Shown here piece after piece: positions 27,097 through 36,045 of a stretch of DNA of 64,000 nucleotides. The DNA comes from Streptomyces sp. P9-A4. Its GTDB lineage: Bacteria > Actinomycetota > Actinomycetes > Streptomycetales > Streptomycetaceae. Every line of letters starts with the position of its first letter. Position 1 is the first letter of the stretch. A program made the translations under genes and the position numbers. The notes beneath the pieces were generated by a model. It made no database searches and was not told the DNA's origin. It was given only the letters and a program-made list of their open reading frames with translations. The DNA is taken from positions 2,552,501 through 2,616,500 of the forward strand of contig NZ_JAZIFY010000001.1 of the NCBI RefSeq assembly GCF_036634195.1, given 5' to 3'.

Positions 27097-27302
27097 CGAC
27101 CGAGTTCCCCCGCTGGTTCACGTCCTCCTACAGCACCACCGGCGGTGAGTGCGTCGAGGTCGCCACCAACCTGGTCGGCTCCCTCGGCTCGGTCCCTGTC
27201 CGTGACTCCAAGCGCCCCACCGGCCCGGTGCTCGACGTCGCCGCCGCCGCCTTCACGGCCTTCGTCACCGGCGTCAAGGGCAGCGCGTTCGGGAACGTCT
27301 GA
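27093..27302 (+). CDS. DUF397 protein, partner of the XRE regulator
   Basis: A 69-residue DUF397 protein. The family pattern is W-F-x-S-S-Y-S then GGECVEVA, then VPVRDSKRP and a C-terminal FTAFV stretch; all are present. Such proteins are thought to bind and modulate the XRE partner encoded just upstream. The GTG start overlaps the stop of that gene by four bases. Confidence 0.88.
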   Translation: MTTEFPRWFTSSYSTTGGECVEVATNLVGSLGSVPVRDSKRPTGPVLDVAAAAFTAFVTGVKGSAFGNV

Positions 27303-27320
27303 CCCGCGCACGTACGCGGA

Positions 27321-27350
27321 ACGCCCGGCCGGGTCTCCCCGGCCGGGCGT
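27321..27350. terminator. Hairpin between convergent DUF397 and hexosaminidase genes
   Basis: A perfect 13-base stem (27321-27333 with 27338-27350) and a TCTC loop lie 18 bases after the DUF397 stop. It can serve both convergent transcripts. Confidence 0.85.
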
Positions 27351-27371
27351 TTCCCGTCTACGTACCGGCTC

Positions 27372-29006
27372 CTACTCCGCCGGCCAGGGCACCTCCGGTG
27401 AGCGGTACCAGTCGATGCCCAGGGCCCGGAAGCGGGGGGCCTGTTCCGCCAGGCGTTGCTTGTAGGTGTCCCAGTCGTGGGTGGACGCCGGGGACCAGCC
27501 CAGTTCCGCCACCCCCGGCAGGCGCGGGAAGGCCATCACGTCGAGGTCGTCCGTCGTGGCCAGGGTTTCCGTCCACAGGGGGGCCTCGACGCCTCGGACG
27601 GCGTCCTCCGGGGCTCCCGGCAGGTACGTCGCCGGGTTCCAGTCGTAGGACTTGCGGACCTCCACATAGCCGGCCCAGGCCAGGCCCAGGCGGGTGTCCT
27701 TCGTGTACTTCATGTCGAGGTACGTGCGGTCCGCGGGCGACAGGATCAGCCCGGCGCCGTTCCGGGCGGCGGCGGCGACCCGCTCCTTCTCCGCGGCGGG
27801 GGTGCGGTCGAGGCCCCAGTACTGGACGAGGGCGCCGGGCGCGGGCGTCGTGCCGGTCAGCTGGTGCCAGCCGACGACCTTCTTGCCGTACTTGGCGACG
27901 ACCGGCTGCACCTTGTCCATGAAGGTCACGTAGTCCGCGTGGCTGGTGGAGTGCGCCTCGTCCCCGCCGATGTGGAGGTACCGGCCGGGGGTCAGCGCGG
28001 CGATCTCGCGGATCACGTCGTCGACGAAGTCGTACGTGACGGGCTTCGGCGCGCAGAGCGAGCTGAGGCCGACCTTGATGCCGGTGTAGAGCGGCGGGGC
28101 GACGCCGTCGCAGTTGAGTTCGGCGTAGGAGGCGAGGGCCGCGAAGGTGTGGCCCGGCATGTCGATCTCGGGGATGACCTCCTGGTAGCGGGAGGCCGCG
28201 TACCGGACGATCTCCTTGTACTGCTCCTTGGTGTAGTACCCGCCGGGGAGGCCGCCGACCTCGGTGGAGCCGCCGTAGGTGGCGAGGCGGGGCCAGGAGT
28301 CGACGGCGATGCGCCAGCCCTGGTCGTCGGAGAGGTGCAGATGGAGGGTGTTGACCTTGTAGAGGGCGAGCTGGTCGATGTACCGCTTCACCTCGTCGAC
28401 GGTGAAGAAGTGGCGGGCGACGTCGAGCATGGCGCCCCGGTAGCCGTAGCGCGGGGTGTCGGTGATGGTGCCGCCGGCGATCTTCCAGGGCCCGGTCTGG
28501 ACGCTGCGGCGCTCGACGGCGGCGGGGAGCTGCTGGCGCAGGGTCTGGACGCCGCGGAAGAGACCCGCGGGGGCGTGGGCCGTGAGGGTGAGGCCGTCGG
28601 GCGCGGAGTGCAGCCGGTAGCCCTCGTCGCCGAGCGCGGTGTCGTCGGGGTCGAGGCGGAGGCGGATGCCGCCTCGGGCCCCGGCCGCGTCGACGACGGG
28701 CAGCGGGAAGCCGGTGGCGGGACGGAGGAGTCCGGCGAGGTAGCGGCCCACGTCCCGCGACTCGGGGGAGGCCCCGTCGACGCCGATGCGGGTGGCGCGG
28801 GTCAGGGTGTAGGGCTCGCCCTCGGGGGTGACGGACGCGGGTACGGGCACGATGCGGCCGAGCGGGCGGACCTCGGGCTCGGCGGCGGCGCCGCCGTTCC
28901 TGCCGTCCGTCCGGCTGTCGGCGACGGCCTCCCCGCAGCCGACCCCGGCGGCGGCGACCAGGAGCAGTGATCCGATCAGGCGCGGAATCCTTCGGCGCTG
29001 TCTCAC
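27372..29006 (-). CDS. Secreted GH20 beta-N-acetylhexosaminidase
   Basis: A 544-residue exported GH20 enzyme that removes terminal GlcNAc from chitin oligosaccharides. The signal peptide is RQRRRIPRLIGSLLLVAAAG, followed by VGCGEAVAD; the Cys might be lipidated, but the -3 residue is not typical of a lipobox. The GH20 N-terminal domain precedes the catalytic barrel, with the Asp-Glu pair in LHIGGDEAHSTS (about residue 348). A later acidic/aromatic stretch is WGLDRTPAAEKERVA. I chose GTG 29006, eight bases after AAAGGGA. A DasR-like site lies 90 bases upstream, which fits aminosugar control. In S. coelicolor the gene after desD also encodes a hexosaminidase (SCO2786). Confidence 0.9.
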   Translation of the reverse strand: MRQRRRIPRLIGSLLLVAAAGVGCGEAVADSRTDGRNGGAAAEPEVRPLGRIVPVPASVTPEGEPYTLTRATRIGVDGASPESRDVGRYLAGLLRPATGFPLPVVDAAGARGGIRLRLDPDDTALGDEGYRLHSAPDGLTLTAHAPAGLFRGVQTLRQQLPAAVERRSVQTGPWKIAGGTITDTPRYGYRGAMLDVARHFFTVDEVKRYIDQLALYKVNTLHLHLSDDQGWRIAVDSWPRLATYGGSTEVGGLPGGYYTKEQYKEIVRYAASRYQEVIPEIDMPGHTFAALASYAELNCDGVAPPLYTGIKVGLSSLCAPKPVTYDFVDDVIREIAALTPGRYLHIGGDEAHSTSHADYVTFMDKVQPVVAKYGKKVVGWHQLTGTTPAPGALVQYWGLDRTPAAEKERVAAAARNGAGLILSPADRTYLDMKYTKDTRLGLAWAGYVEVRKSYDWNPATYLPGAPEDAVRGVEAPLWTETLATTDDLDVMAFPRLPGVAELGWSPASTHDWDTYKQRLAEQAPRFRALGIDWYRSPEVPWPAE

Positions 29007-29095
29007 AGGCTGGGTCCCTTTCGATCGGTTGGGCGCGTCTGTCGACTTGTATATCCGAACCGTCACCATCCGTACCGCTGAGACTCCGAACGGTC

Positions 29096-29111
29096 AAGGT
29101 CTGGACCAAGC
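29096..29111. promoter_or_regulatory. DasR-like operator (dre) upstream of hexosaminidase
   Basis: AAGGTCTGGACCAAGC matches the dre core TGGTCTAGACCA at 10 of 12 positions. It lies about 90 bases upstream of the hexosaminidase start and upstream of the divergent small gene and glmS. DasR releases such sites when glucosamine-6-phosphate is present. Confidence 0.75.
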
Positions 29112-29140
29112 CACACCCGAAAGCCCTGGATCATGACACC

Positions 29141-29160
29141 CCTGCCCGATATCGGGCAGG
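29141..29160. repeat. Perfect 20-base palindrome before the glmS-linked small gene
   Basis: CCTGCCCGATATCGGGCAGG is a perfect inverted repeat without a loop, located between the dre site and the small gene at 29165. It may be an operator rather than a terminator, because it sits at the 5' end of a transcript. Confidence 0.6.
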
Positions 29161-29164
29161 ATTC

Positions 29165-29476
29165 TTGCGGAAGGCGGGGTGGACCCCTCAGTATTCACGG
29201 GTGCTCGAACGCCGACCGTCGCACGACGACCTCATCGACCACCTGGTCCGCAGCACCGCGCTCCAGCGCGGTGAGGCCGCCCGGGTGATCCTCGACGTGC
29301 TGGCGTACTTCGACGAGTCGACCGAGGACTTCGTCCGCCGCCGCCACCGCGAGCTGCAGTCCGGCGGGGCGGTGAACGCCGAGATCTTCGAACGGATCGC
29401 GACGGAACTGCCGCACCGGGCGGTGGCACCACCGGAGCTCTCGCTCCGGCAGTTGCGCCGCATCGTCTACGGCTGA
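29165..29476 (+). CDS. Small conserved protein upstream of glmS
   Basis: A soluble, helical protein of about 104 residues if the TTG at 29165 is used (AGGA lies close upstream), or 91 residues from the GTG at 29201. The core is HDDLIDHLVRSTALQRGEAA and VILDVLAYFDESTEDFVRRR. Coding potential is clear from codon bias. It ends 40 bases before glmS and is probably co-transcribed. I do not know its function. Confidence 0.6.
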   Translation: MRKAGWTPQYSRVLERRPSHDDLIDHLVRSTALQRGEAARVILDVLAYFDESTEDFVRRRHRELQSGGAVNAEIFERIATELPHRAVAPPELSLRQLRRIVYG

Positions 29477-29516
29477 GGCACGGGCACACTCACCAACCTG
29501 GAGGGGTTTCACCTTT

Positions 29517-31334
29517 ATGTGCGGAATTGTCGGTTACATCGGAAAGCGCGACGTCGCCCCCCTGCTCCTTGAGGGCCTGGCGCGTCTGGAGTACCGCGGA
29601 TACGACTCCGCCGGCATGGTCGTCACCAGCCCGAAGGCCTCCGGCCTGAAGATGGTCAAGGCCAAGGGCCGGGTCCGTGACCTGGAGGCCAAGGTCCCCA
29701 AGCGCTTCACCGGTACCACCGGCATCGCCCACACCCGCTGGGCCACCCACGGCGCGCCGAGCGACGTGAACTCGCACCCGCACCTGGACCCCGAGAACAA
29801 GGTCGCCGTCGTCCACAACGGCATCGTCGACAACGCCCAGGAGCTCCGCGCCAAGCTGGAGGCCGACGGCGTCGTCTTCGCCTCCGAGACGGACACCGAG
29901 GTCATCACCCACCTCATCGCCCGCTCCCAGGCCGACACTCTGGAAGAGAAGGTCCGCGAGGCGCTCAAGGTCATCGAGGGCACCTACGGCATCGCCGTGA
30001 TGCACGCCGACTTCAACGACCGCATCGTCGTGGCCCGCAACGGCTCCCCGGTCATCCTCGGCATCGGCGAGAAGGAGATGCTCGTCGCCTCCGACGTCGC
30101 CGCGCTGATCGCCCACACCCGCCAGGTCGTCACCCTCGACGACGGCGAGATGGCCACCCTCAAGGCCGACGACTTCCGTACGTACACGACCTCGGGCGCG
30201 TCCACCACCGCCACCCCGGAGACCGTGGAGTGGGAGGCCGCCTCGTACGACATGGGCGGTCACGACACGTTCATGCACAAGGAGATCTCCGAGCAGCCCG
30301 ACGCGGTCGACCGCGTGCTGCGCGGCCGGATCGACGACCGCTTCTCCACCGTGCACCTGGGCGGCCTGAACCTGGACCCGCGCGAGGCCCGCACCATCCG
30401 CCGGATCAAGATCCTCGGCTGCGGCACCTCGTACCACGCCGGTCTGATCGGCGCCGGGCTCATCGAGTCGATGGCCCGCATCCCCGCCGACGCCGAGCCG
30501 GCCTCGGAGTTCCGCTACCGCAACCCGGTCGTGGACCCCGACACCCTCTACATCGCCGTCTCCCAGTCCGGTGAGACCTACGACGTGCTCGCCGCCGTCC
30601 AGGAGCTCAAGCGGAAGGGCGCCCGCGTCCTCGGCGTCGTCAACGTCGTCGGCTCCGCCATCGCCCGCGAGGCCGACGGTGGCGTGTACGTCCACGCCGG
30701 CCCCGAGGTCTGCGTCGTCTCCACCAAGTGCTTCACCAACACGGTCACCGCCTTCGCGCTGCTCGCCCTGCACCTGGGCCGGATCCGCGACCTGTCCGTC
30801 ACCGACGGCAAGCGGATCATCGAGGGCCTGCGCAAGCTGCCCGCGCAGATCCAGGAGATCCTGGAGTCCGAGGACGAGATCAAGAAGATCGCGGCGGAGT
30901 ACGCGGGCGCCCAGTCGATGATGTTCATCGGCCGTGTCCGTGGCTACCCGGTCGCCCTGGAGGCCTCCCTCAAGCTGAAGGAGATCTCCTACATCCACGC
31001 CGAGGCCTACCCGGCCTCCGAGCTGAAGCACGGCCCGCTCGCCCTCATCGAGCCGGCGCTGCCGACGGTCGCGATCGTCCCCGACGACGACCTCCTCGAG
31101 AAGAACCGTGCCGCCCTGGAGGAGATCAAGGCCCGCAGCGGCCGCATCCTCGCGGTCGCGCACCAGGAGCAGGCCAAGGCCGACCACACCATCATCGTGC
31201 CGAAGAACGAGGACGAGCTGGACCCGATCCTGATGGGCATCCCGCTCCAGCTCCTCGCCTACCACACGGCGCTCGCCATGGGCCGCGACATCGACAAGCC
31301 GCGCAACCTGGCCAAGTCCGTCACGGTCGAGTAG
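29517..31334 (+). CDS. glmS: Glucosamine-fructose-6-phosphate aminotransferase
   Basis: A 605-residue amidotransferase that makes glucosamine-6-phosphate from fructose-6-phosphate and glutamine. Cys2 is the N-terminal nucleophile (MCGIVGYIG). The glutaminase domain ends near 240; the two SIS sugar-isomerase domains follow, with GCGTSYHAG (about 301) and SQSGETYDVLAAVQELKRKG (about 350). The C-terminus is KSVTVE, the typical ending. Streptomyces often have two glmS genes; this one adjoins the hexosaminidase gene. Confidence 0.95.
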   Translation: MCGIVGYIGKRDVAPLLLEGLARLEYRGYDSAGMVVTSPKASGLKMVKAKGRVRDLEAKVPKRFTGTTGIAHTRWATHGAPSDVNSHPHLDPENKVAVVHNGIVDNAQELRAKLEADGVVFASETDTEVITHLIARSQADTLEEKVREALKVIEGTYGIAVMHADFNDRIVVARNGSPVILGIGEKEMLVASDVAALIAHTRQVVTLDDGEMATLKADDFRTYTTSGASTTATPETVEWEAASYDMGGHDTFMHKEISEQPDAVDRVLRGRIDDRFSTVHLGGLNLDPREARTIRRIKILGCGTSYHAGLIGAGLIESMARIPADAEPASEFRYRNPVVDPDTLYIAVSQSGETYDVLAAVQELKRKGARVLGVVNVVGSAIAREADGGVYVHAGPEVCVVSTKCFTNTVTAFALLALHLGRIRDLSVTDGKRIIEGLRKLPAQIQEILESEDEIKKIAAEYAGAQSMMFIGRVRGYPVALEASLKLKEISYIHAEAYPASELKHGPLALIEPALPTVAIVPDDDLLEKNRAALEEIKARSGRILAVAHQEQAKADHTIIVPKNEDELDPILMGIPLQLLAYHTALAMGRDIDKPRNLAKSVTVE

Positions 31335-31401
31335 CACCCGGGCGGGCCTGTCCCCCCGCCCCCCGCGCGCCGGGCCTGTCCCCCGGCGTTCGACCGGACA
31401 C

Positions 31402-31446
31402 GAAAGCGGTCCCCCGTGCATCCCAGGTGCACGGGGGGCCGCTTTC
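31402..31446. terminator. Terminator after glmS
   Basis: A 19-base stem with one G-T pair (31402-31420 with 31428-31446) and a seven-base loop, followed by TTTG. It lies between glmS and the convergent permease gene and can act on both. Confidence 0.85.
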
Positions 31447-31476
31447 TTTGGGGCTCGGTTCGCCTGTCCCGTACGG

Positions 31477-32040
31477 TCAGCTCGCTGCCGGGGCCCCTCG
31501 GCCCGCGCGGGCCAGGGAGGTCGGCCAGCCCGCGACCGCTGCCGTGGCGCCGTACCAGGCGACGAGACCGGCGGCGGCGGCCACCCAGCCGCCCGCCTTC
31601 CCGAGCCCGCCGTTGTCGGCGAGCGCCCCGATGCCGAGCAGCAGGAGCGCCACGAACAGCAGCCCGTACACGCCCTGGCCGAACAGTCCGCCGCCCGATG
31701 CGGCCAGCGTCAGCGTGAGCGCCAGCAGCGCCCACAGGAGCAGGAAGACGCCGATGGCGTCGGCCGAGGCGCCGCCGCCGGCGGCGGTCCCCCAGGTGAA
31801 CCAGAAGGCGCCGAGCGCCGCGAACGCCGTGCCCTCCCCCTTGTCGCCCGCGCGCAGGGCGAGCAGGCCGACGAGGAAGAGCGTCACCCCGCCGACCCAG
31901 GTGGCGAGGCCCGCGGCGTCCGTCGCCGCGACGTTGTCGATGACACCCGTACCACCCAGGCCGAAGGCCAGCAGGGTGAGTCCGAGTGCCAGGTGTCCGA
32001 GAGTGGAAGTGGTGTTTCCCGCGGCGACTTCGTTGTCCAC
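31477..32040 (-). CDS. Acetate uptake transporter family (GPR1/FUN34/YaaH) permease
   Basis: A 187-residue protein with six membrane helices (for example FGLGGTGVI, WVGGVTLFLVGLLAL, VFLLLWALLALTLTLAA, GLLFVALLLLGIGAL). Length and helix number fit the SatP/YaaH acetate/succinate channel family, and GHLALGLTLLAFGL lies where the family has its N-terminal NPAPLGL motif. The GTG start at 32040 follows AAGGGAG. Confidence is moderate because the signature proline motif is not intact. Confidence 0.7.
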   Translation of the reverse strand: MDNEVAAGNTTSTLGHLALGLTLLAFGLGGTGVIDNVAATDAAGLATWVGGVTLFLVGLLALRAGDKGEGTAFAALGAFWFTWGTAAGGGASADAIGVFLLLWALLALTLTLAASGGGLFGQGVYGLLFVALLLLGIGALADNGGLGKAGGWVAAAAGLVAWYGATAAVAGWPTSLARAGRGAPAAS

Positions 32041-32216
32041 GGCGGGCTCCCTTCAGATGCGCAGGTGTACTGCGTGAGCTGCTGTGTTCCGGTGACCTTT
32101 ATGTACCCTTCACAAGCGCACAATTCACCTGAGGAAGTCCGAAATTATGGCCGGAGAACGGCAGTTGACCCTGGTGCCTGACGGGTCATGAGGGGCGGAA
32201 GGAGTCCCCGTACCCG

Positions 32217-32738
32217 TTACGGGATGACGATCACGGGCCGCTGCGCGCGGCGCGCGAGGCGCCCGGCCACGGAGCCGAAGATCCGGCCGACGATCCCGTG
32301 CGTGGAGCCGACCACGATCGCGTCGGCCGAGTACTCCCGGCCGACCTCCTGCAGCTCGTGACAGATGTCCCCGCCGCGCTCGACCAGGATCCAGGGCACC
32401 TCCGACAGGTGCTCCGCGCAGGCCAGTTCGAGGCCGAGGACCTCGGTTCGGTGGTCGGGCACGTCGACGAAGACGGGGGGCTCGCAGCCGGCCCACACCG
32501 TGGTGGGCAGCCGGTTGGCCACATGCACGATGATCAGGCCCGAGCCGGAGCGCCTGGCCATGCCGATGGCGTACGCGAGGGCTCGCTCACTGGACGTGGA
32601 GCCGTCGAAGCCGACGACCACCCCGTGCCGGAAGGCCGGGTCGCAGGCATGACGTGGCTGTTCTACCGCGAGGGGGTCGACCGTGGAATCGGCGACGCGC
32701 TTGCGGTCCGCGGGTTCGGGGAATTCGTGACCGGCCAT
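32217..32738 (-). CDS. Universal stress protein
   Basis: A 173-residue UspA-domain protein. The ATP-binding parts are VVVGFDGSTSSERAL (near residue 40-54) and the terminal GSTHGIVGRIFGSVAGRLAR then PVIVIP, which fits the G-2x-G-9x-G(S/T) motif. An N-terminal extension of about 37 polar residues precedes the domain. Usp proteins respond to stress or dormancy; the partner and stimulus are unknown here. Confidence 0.9.
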   Translation of the reverse strand: MAGHEFPEPADRKRVADSTVDPLAVEQPRHACDPAFRHGVVVGFDGSTSSERALAYAIGMARRSGSGLIIVHVANRLPTTVWAGCEPPVFVDVPDHRTEVLGLELACAEHLSEVPWILVERGGDICHELQEVGREYSADAIVVGSTHGIVGRIFGSVAGRLARRAQRPVIVIP

Positions 32739-33080
32739 CGGTGTCTCGGCGAAGAAGGTCCTCGTGGGAAGGGACGGGGAAAGAAGGGGACGAACGACGG
32801 GTGGCGGCGGAGCTGTGTCCGGGAATCATCTTCCCAAGCCCATACCCCCAAGGGTACGGCGCCACTCCTCTCCTGCCCAGAGCCTGCCGTGCCACTCCTG
32901 GCGTGCCCGCCGCTCACGCGCGGCGTTCCAGGGAGCATGCCCGAGGGGTTCGGGATCTGGCAATGGCGGATGTGCCCTACAGGCGTCCGTACGGGGGCCA
33001 AACGGACGTCGCCGAGAGTGACCGTAACGTTCCGCTCCTCGTTGCCACAGGTCCAGCCCACCGTCGCAGGGAGACCGCCC
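32739..33080. promoter_or_regulatory. Divergent region between usp and a small membrane protein gene
   Basis: This 342-base stretch has no convincing gene. It holds the inverted repeat TACCC-CCAA-GGGTA at 32843-32856, about 105 bases upstream of the usp start. The half-sites look like those of CsoR-type copper sensors, but no sensor or copper gene is nearby. An in-frame GTG at 33018 could extend the downstream gene into this region. Confidence 0.4.
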
Positions 33081-33530
33081 GTGCCCGCACCATCGACCGC
33101 CGCCGGCCAGACCTCCACCGCCCCCGCCCCCCTTCTCTCCGGGCCGCACGGGCTCCGCCGCACCCCCACCACCACATGGGCCGCTCCCGGGGACCCGGAC
33201 GCGGGAGCGGCACCGGGACCGGTGGGCGCGACGCCGGGACCGATGGGCACCGCACCGGGACCGATGGGTGCGGGCCCCGGGTCGCGTACGGGTCCCGGGT
33301 CCGGCGCGGGGACGGCGGGCGCGGGCGACCAGGCCGGTGACGTCGTCCGCTGGGCGGTCTTCTGCTGTGCGCTCGTCCCGGTGGTCCTCGTCGTCTACGG
33401 CGCCTCGCTCGCCGGGGCCGCCGGGACCGCGTTCGGACTCGTCTCGGTGACGGCCGCGTGCTGGGCCCTGCTGCGCCGCTCGGAGCGCGGGCTGCGGGCC
33501 GAGGTCCCGCACGGCAGGCGCCGCGCCTGA
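33081..33530 (+). CDS. Small Gly/Pro-rich protein with two membrane helices
   Basis: 149 residues. The first half is low in complexity, with repeated GPxGxAPGPMG-like units (about residues 45-70). The second half has two hydrophobic segments (WAVFCCALVPVVLVVYGASL and AAGTAFGLVSVTAACWALL) and a basic C-terminus. I chose GTG 33081 because GCAGGGAG lies seven bases upstream; GTG 33018 would add 21 residues. It precedes adpA in the same direction. Function unknown. Confidence 0.65.
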   Translation: MPAPSTAAGQTSTAPAPLLSGPHGLRRTPTTTWAAPGDPDAGAAPGPVGATPGPMGTAPGPMGAGPGSRTGPGSGAGTAGAGDQAGDVVRWAVFCCALVPVVLVVYGASLAGAAGTAFGLVSVTAACWALLRRSERGLRAEVPHGRRRA

Positions 33531-33998
33531 GCGGCCCCGGTGGACGGGGAGCGGGGTGAACGGGGGGGCAAACCGGTCCGAAAAGGAGCCCCCCACCGGG
33601 CCCGCCCCTCCTGGAGTTGACAGGTTCGTACACCCGAACCCATATGTTTTCGGCCAACTTCCATCCGTCGGCGAGTCCTTGGCAAAACGATTGCCCAACC
33701 CTGGTGCCGGCACCCGAGAATGCCCCGCTCCAGGGGCTCGCACCCCCCGCTTACGGGGGTGTTCGCCGTACCGGACCCTCCCCCGGCGACCTCCGGACGG
33801 AAGACTTCGCGATCGATCGCTTCACGCCAAGTGGCCTTGTCGACAATCCACCGGACGGAGAACTTGTCACGCCGGCGGCACGGGACGCAGTAGATTCGAT
33901 CATGGGTACCGAAGACTGGGGTCTCGTGCAAAACCGAGGGGAAACGTGCAGGAGCGACACGACCAGGGAGACGCGAACACCGAGGGGGGCTTAGCGTC
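33531..33998 (+). promoter_or_regulatory. Long adpA upstream region with promoter and operator-like sites
   Basis: This 468-base region is less GC-rich than its neighbours and holds no gene. TTGACA at 33617-33622 is a good -35; TATGTT or CATATG near 33641-33648 could be the -10. Between them is GGTTCG-N6-CGAACC (33623-33640), an inverted repeat well placed for a repressor. GCGATCGATCGC (33809-33820) is a perfect palindrome, and 33821-33835 is a weak match to the BldD box. The mRNA leader would be about 340 bases, a known trait of adpA. Confidence 0.6.
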
Positions 33999-35168
33999 AT
34001 GAGCCAGGACTCCGCCGTACCGGAGGCCGCACGGAAGCTGACCGGACGCCGCCGTCGCGAAGTCGTCGCGGTGCTGCTGTTCAGCGGCGGCCCCATCTTC
34101 GAGAGCTCCATCCCGCTCTCCGTGTTCGGCATCGACCGGCAGGACGCCGGGGTGCCACGCTACCGACTGCTCGTCTGCGCGGGCGAGGACGGCCCGCTGC
34201 GGACCACCGGTGGACTCGAACTGACCGCGCCCTACGGCCTGGAGGCCATCAGCCGCGCGGGCACCGTCGTCGTACCGGCCTGGCGGTCGATCACCTCGCC
34301 GCCGCCGCCGGAGGCGCTCGAAGCGCTGCGCCGCGCCCACGAGGAGGGCGCCAGGATCGTCGGCCTGTGCACGGGGGCGTTCGTCCTCGCCGCGGCCGGC
34401 CTCCTCGACGGCCGGCCGGCGACGACCCACTGGATGTACGCGCCGACGCTCGCCAAGCGCTACCCGTCGGTCCATGTGGACCCCCGGGAGCTCTTCGTCG
34501 ACGACGGGGACGTACTGACCTCCGCCGGCACCGCGGCCGGAATCGATCTGTGTCTGCACATCGTGCGGACCGACCACGGCACCGAGGCGGCGGGCGCGCT
34601 GGCGCGCAGACTCGTCGTCCCGCCGCGGCGCAGCGGCGGTCAGGAGCGCTACCTCGACAGGTCTTTACCTGAGGAGATCGGCGCCGACCCGCTGGCCGAG
34701 GTCGTCGCCTGGGCGCTGGAGCACCTCCACGAGCAGTTCGACGTGGAGACGCTGGCCGCCCGCGCCTACATGTCCCGGCGGACCTTCGACCGCCGGTTCC
34801 GCTCGCTGACCGGTTCGGCCCCGCTCCAGTGGCTGATCACCCAGCGGGTGCTGCAGGCGCAGCGGCTCCTGGAGACCTCCGACTACTCGGTCGACGAGGT
34901 CGCGGGCCGGTGCGGTTTCCGCTCCCCGGTGGCACTTCGCGGCCACTTCCGGCGCCAGCTCGGCTCCTCGCCGGCCGCCTACCGGGCGGCGTACCGGGCC
35001 CGTCGGCCGCAGGGCGAGACCGCCACGGCGGTGCTCGACCCGGTCGTGCCCGCGCAGCTCTCGGCGGGTGTCCGGCGACCCGGGTCGCCGCTCGAGCCGG
35101 GGAAGCCGCAGTCCGACGCCTACGTTCCGGGGCGCGCGTCGCTCCCGGGCCAGCGCAGCGCGCCGTAG
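33999..35168 (+). CDS. adpA: AdpA master regulator of development and secondary metabolism
   Basis: A 389-residue AraC-family activator. The N-terminal DJ-1/PfpI-like domain (about residues 20-200) includes [19 protein letters not shown] and the [20 protein letters not shown] nucleophile-elbow region. The C-terminal double HTH (about 240-335) has [19 protein letters not shown] and [16 protein letters not shown]. Codon 223 (34665-34667) is an in-frame TTA, the bldA-dependent codon conserved in AdpA, between the two domains. GAGGGGGG precedes the ATG. The following gene is orn, as in other Streptomyces. AdpA controls aerial growth and antibiotic genes in the family. Confidence 0.95.
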   Translation: MSQDSAVPEAARKLTGRRRREVVAVLLFSGGPIFESSIPLSVFGIDRQDAGVPRYRLLVCAGEDGPLRTTGGLELTAPYGLEAISRAGTVVVPAWRSITSPPPPEALEALRRAHEEGARIVGLCTGAFVLAAAGLLDGRPATTHWMYAPTLAKRYPSVHVDPRELFVDDGDVLTSAGTAAGIDLCLHIVRTDHGTEAAGALARRLVVPPRRSGGQERYLDRSLPEEIGADPLAEVVAWALEHLHEQFDVETLAARAYMSRRTFDRRFRSLTGSAPLQWLITQRVLQAQRLLETSDYSVDEVAGRCGFRSPVALRGHFRRQLGSSPAAYRAAYRARRPQGETATAVLDPVVPAQLSAGVRRPGSPLEPGKPQSDAYVPGRASLPGQRSAP

Positions 35169-35232
35169 GGGGACCGGCCGACAGGCCCCCCGCGGAAGGA
35201 CCGGCGTGGCCACAAGCCGCGCACCGCAGGAC

Positions 35233-35270
35233 CGACGGGCGCCCGGGGACACCTCCCCGGGCGCCCGTCG
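35233..35270. terminator. Strong hairpin after adpA
   Basis: A perfect 17-base stem (35233-35249 with 35254-35270) and a CACC loop, 65 bases after the adpA stop and upstream of orn. It would keep adpA and orn on separate transcripts. Confidence 0.85.
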
Positions 35271-35404
35271 GCGCGCCCGGACAAGAAGAAGACCCGCTGG
35301 GCCCGGCCGGCCCTTCGCGCCGGATCGCGCCGGGCCGTTCGAGCCTTCGTGCCGGGCGGTCCGGACCCGGCGGGAATGGTCGGGCAGGCCCTAAGGTAGG
35401 ACGC

Positions 35405-36007
35405 ATGAACGATCGCATGGTGTGGATCGACTGCGAGATGACCGGGCTCTCGCTGACGGACGACGCACTCATCGAGGTGGCCGCACTGGTCACCGACTCG
35501 GAACTGAACGTGCTCGGCGACGGAGTGGACATCGTGATCCGCCCGCCGGACAGGGCCCTGGAGACCATGCCCGAGATCGTGCGCCAGATGCACACGTCCT
35601 CGGGGCTGCTCGACGCGCTCGCCGGCGGCACCACGCTCGCCGACGCGGAGGCCCAGGTCCTCGCGTACATCCGCGAGCACGTCAAGGAACCCGGCAAGGC
35701 GCCCCTGTGCGGGAACTCGGTCTCCACGGACCGCGGCTTCCTCGCCCGGGACATGCCCGCCCTGGAGAGCCACCTGCACTACCGGATCGTCGATGTCTCC
35801 TCGGTCAAGGAGCTGGCCCGCCGCTGGTACCCGAGGGCGTACTTCAACAGTCCGGAGAAGAACGGCAACCACCGGGCCCTCGCCGACATCCGCGAATCCA
35901 TCGCGGAGCTGCGCTACTACCGGGAGGCGGTCTTCGTCCCGCAGCCCGGACCGGACTCGGACACCGCGAAGAAGATCGCGGCCCGTCATGTCGTACCGGC
36001 CGAATGA
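35405..36007 (+). CDS. orn: Oligoribonuclease
   Basis: A 200-residue DEDDh 3'-5' exonuclease that degrades two- to five-base RNA and pGpG, the breakdown product of c-di-GMP. Catalytic residues are Asp9 and Glu11 in WIDCEMTGL, an Asp in the middle part, and His about 154 and Asp about 159 in GNHRALADI. Length and sequence are typical. It is needed for normal growth in S. coelicolor and links to c-di-GMP turnover by the GGDEF-EAL protein at 52899. Confidence 0.95.
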   Translation: MNDRMVWIDCEMTGLSLTDDALIEVAALVTDSELNVLGDGVDIVIRPPDRALETMPEIVRQMHTSSGLLDALAGGTTLADAEAQVLAYIREHVKEPGKAPLCGNSVSTDRGFLARDMPALESHLHYRIVDVSSVKELARRWYPRAYFNSPEKNGNHRALADIRESIAELRYYREAVFVPQPGPDSDTAKKIAARHVVPAE

Positions 36008-36045
36008 TCCCCGTTCCGGCCGCGTGAATCCCTTCGCATAGGGCC

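Noticed and set aside
32846..33080. Start of the small membrane protein at GTG 33018
   Set aside because: The site before it is weak; GTG 33081 has GCAGGGAG at good distance. Kept as an alternative only.
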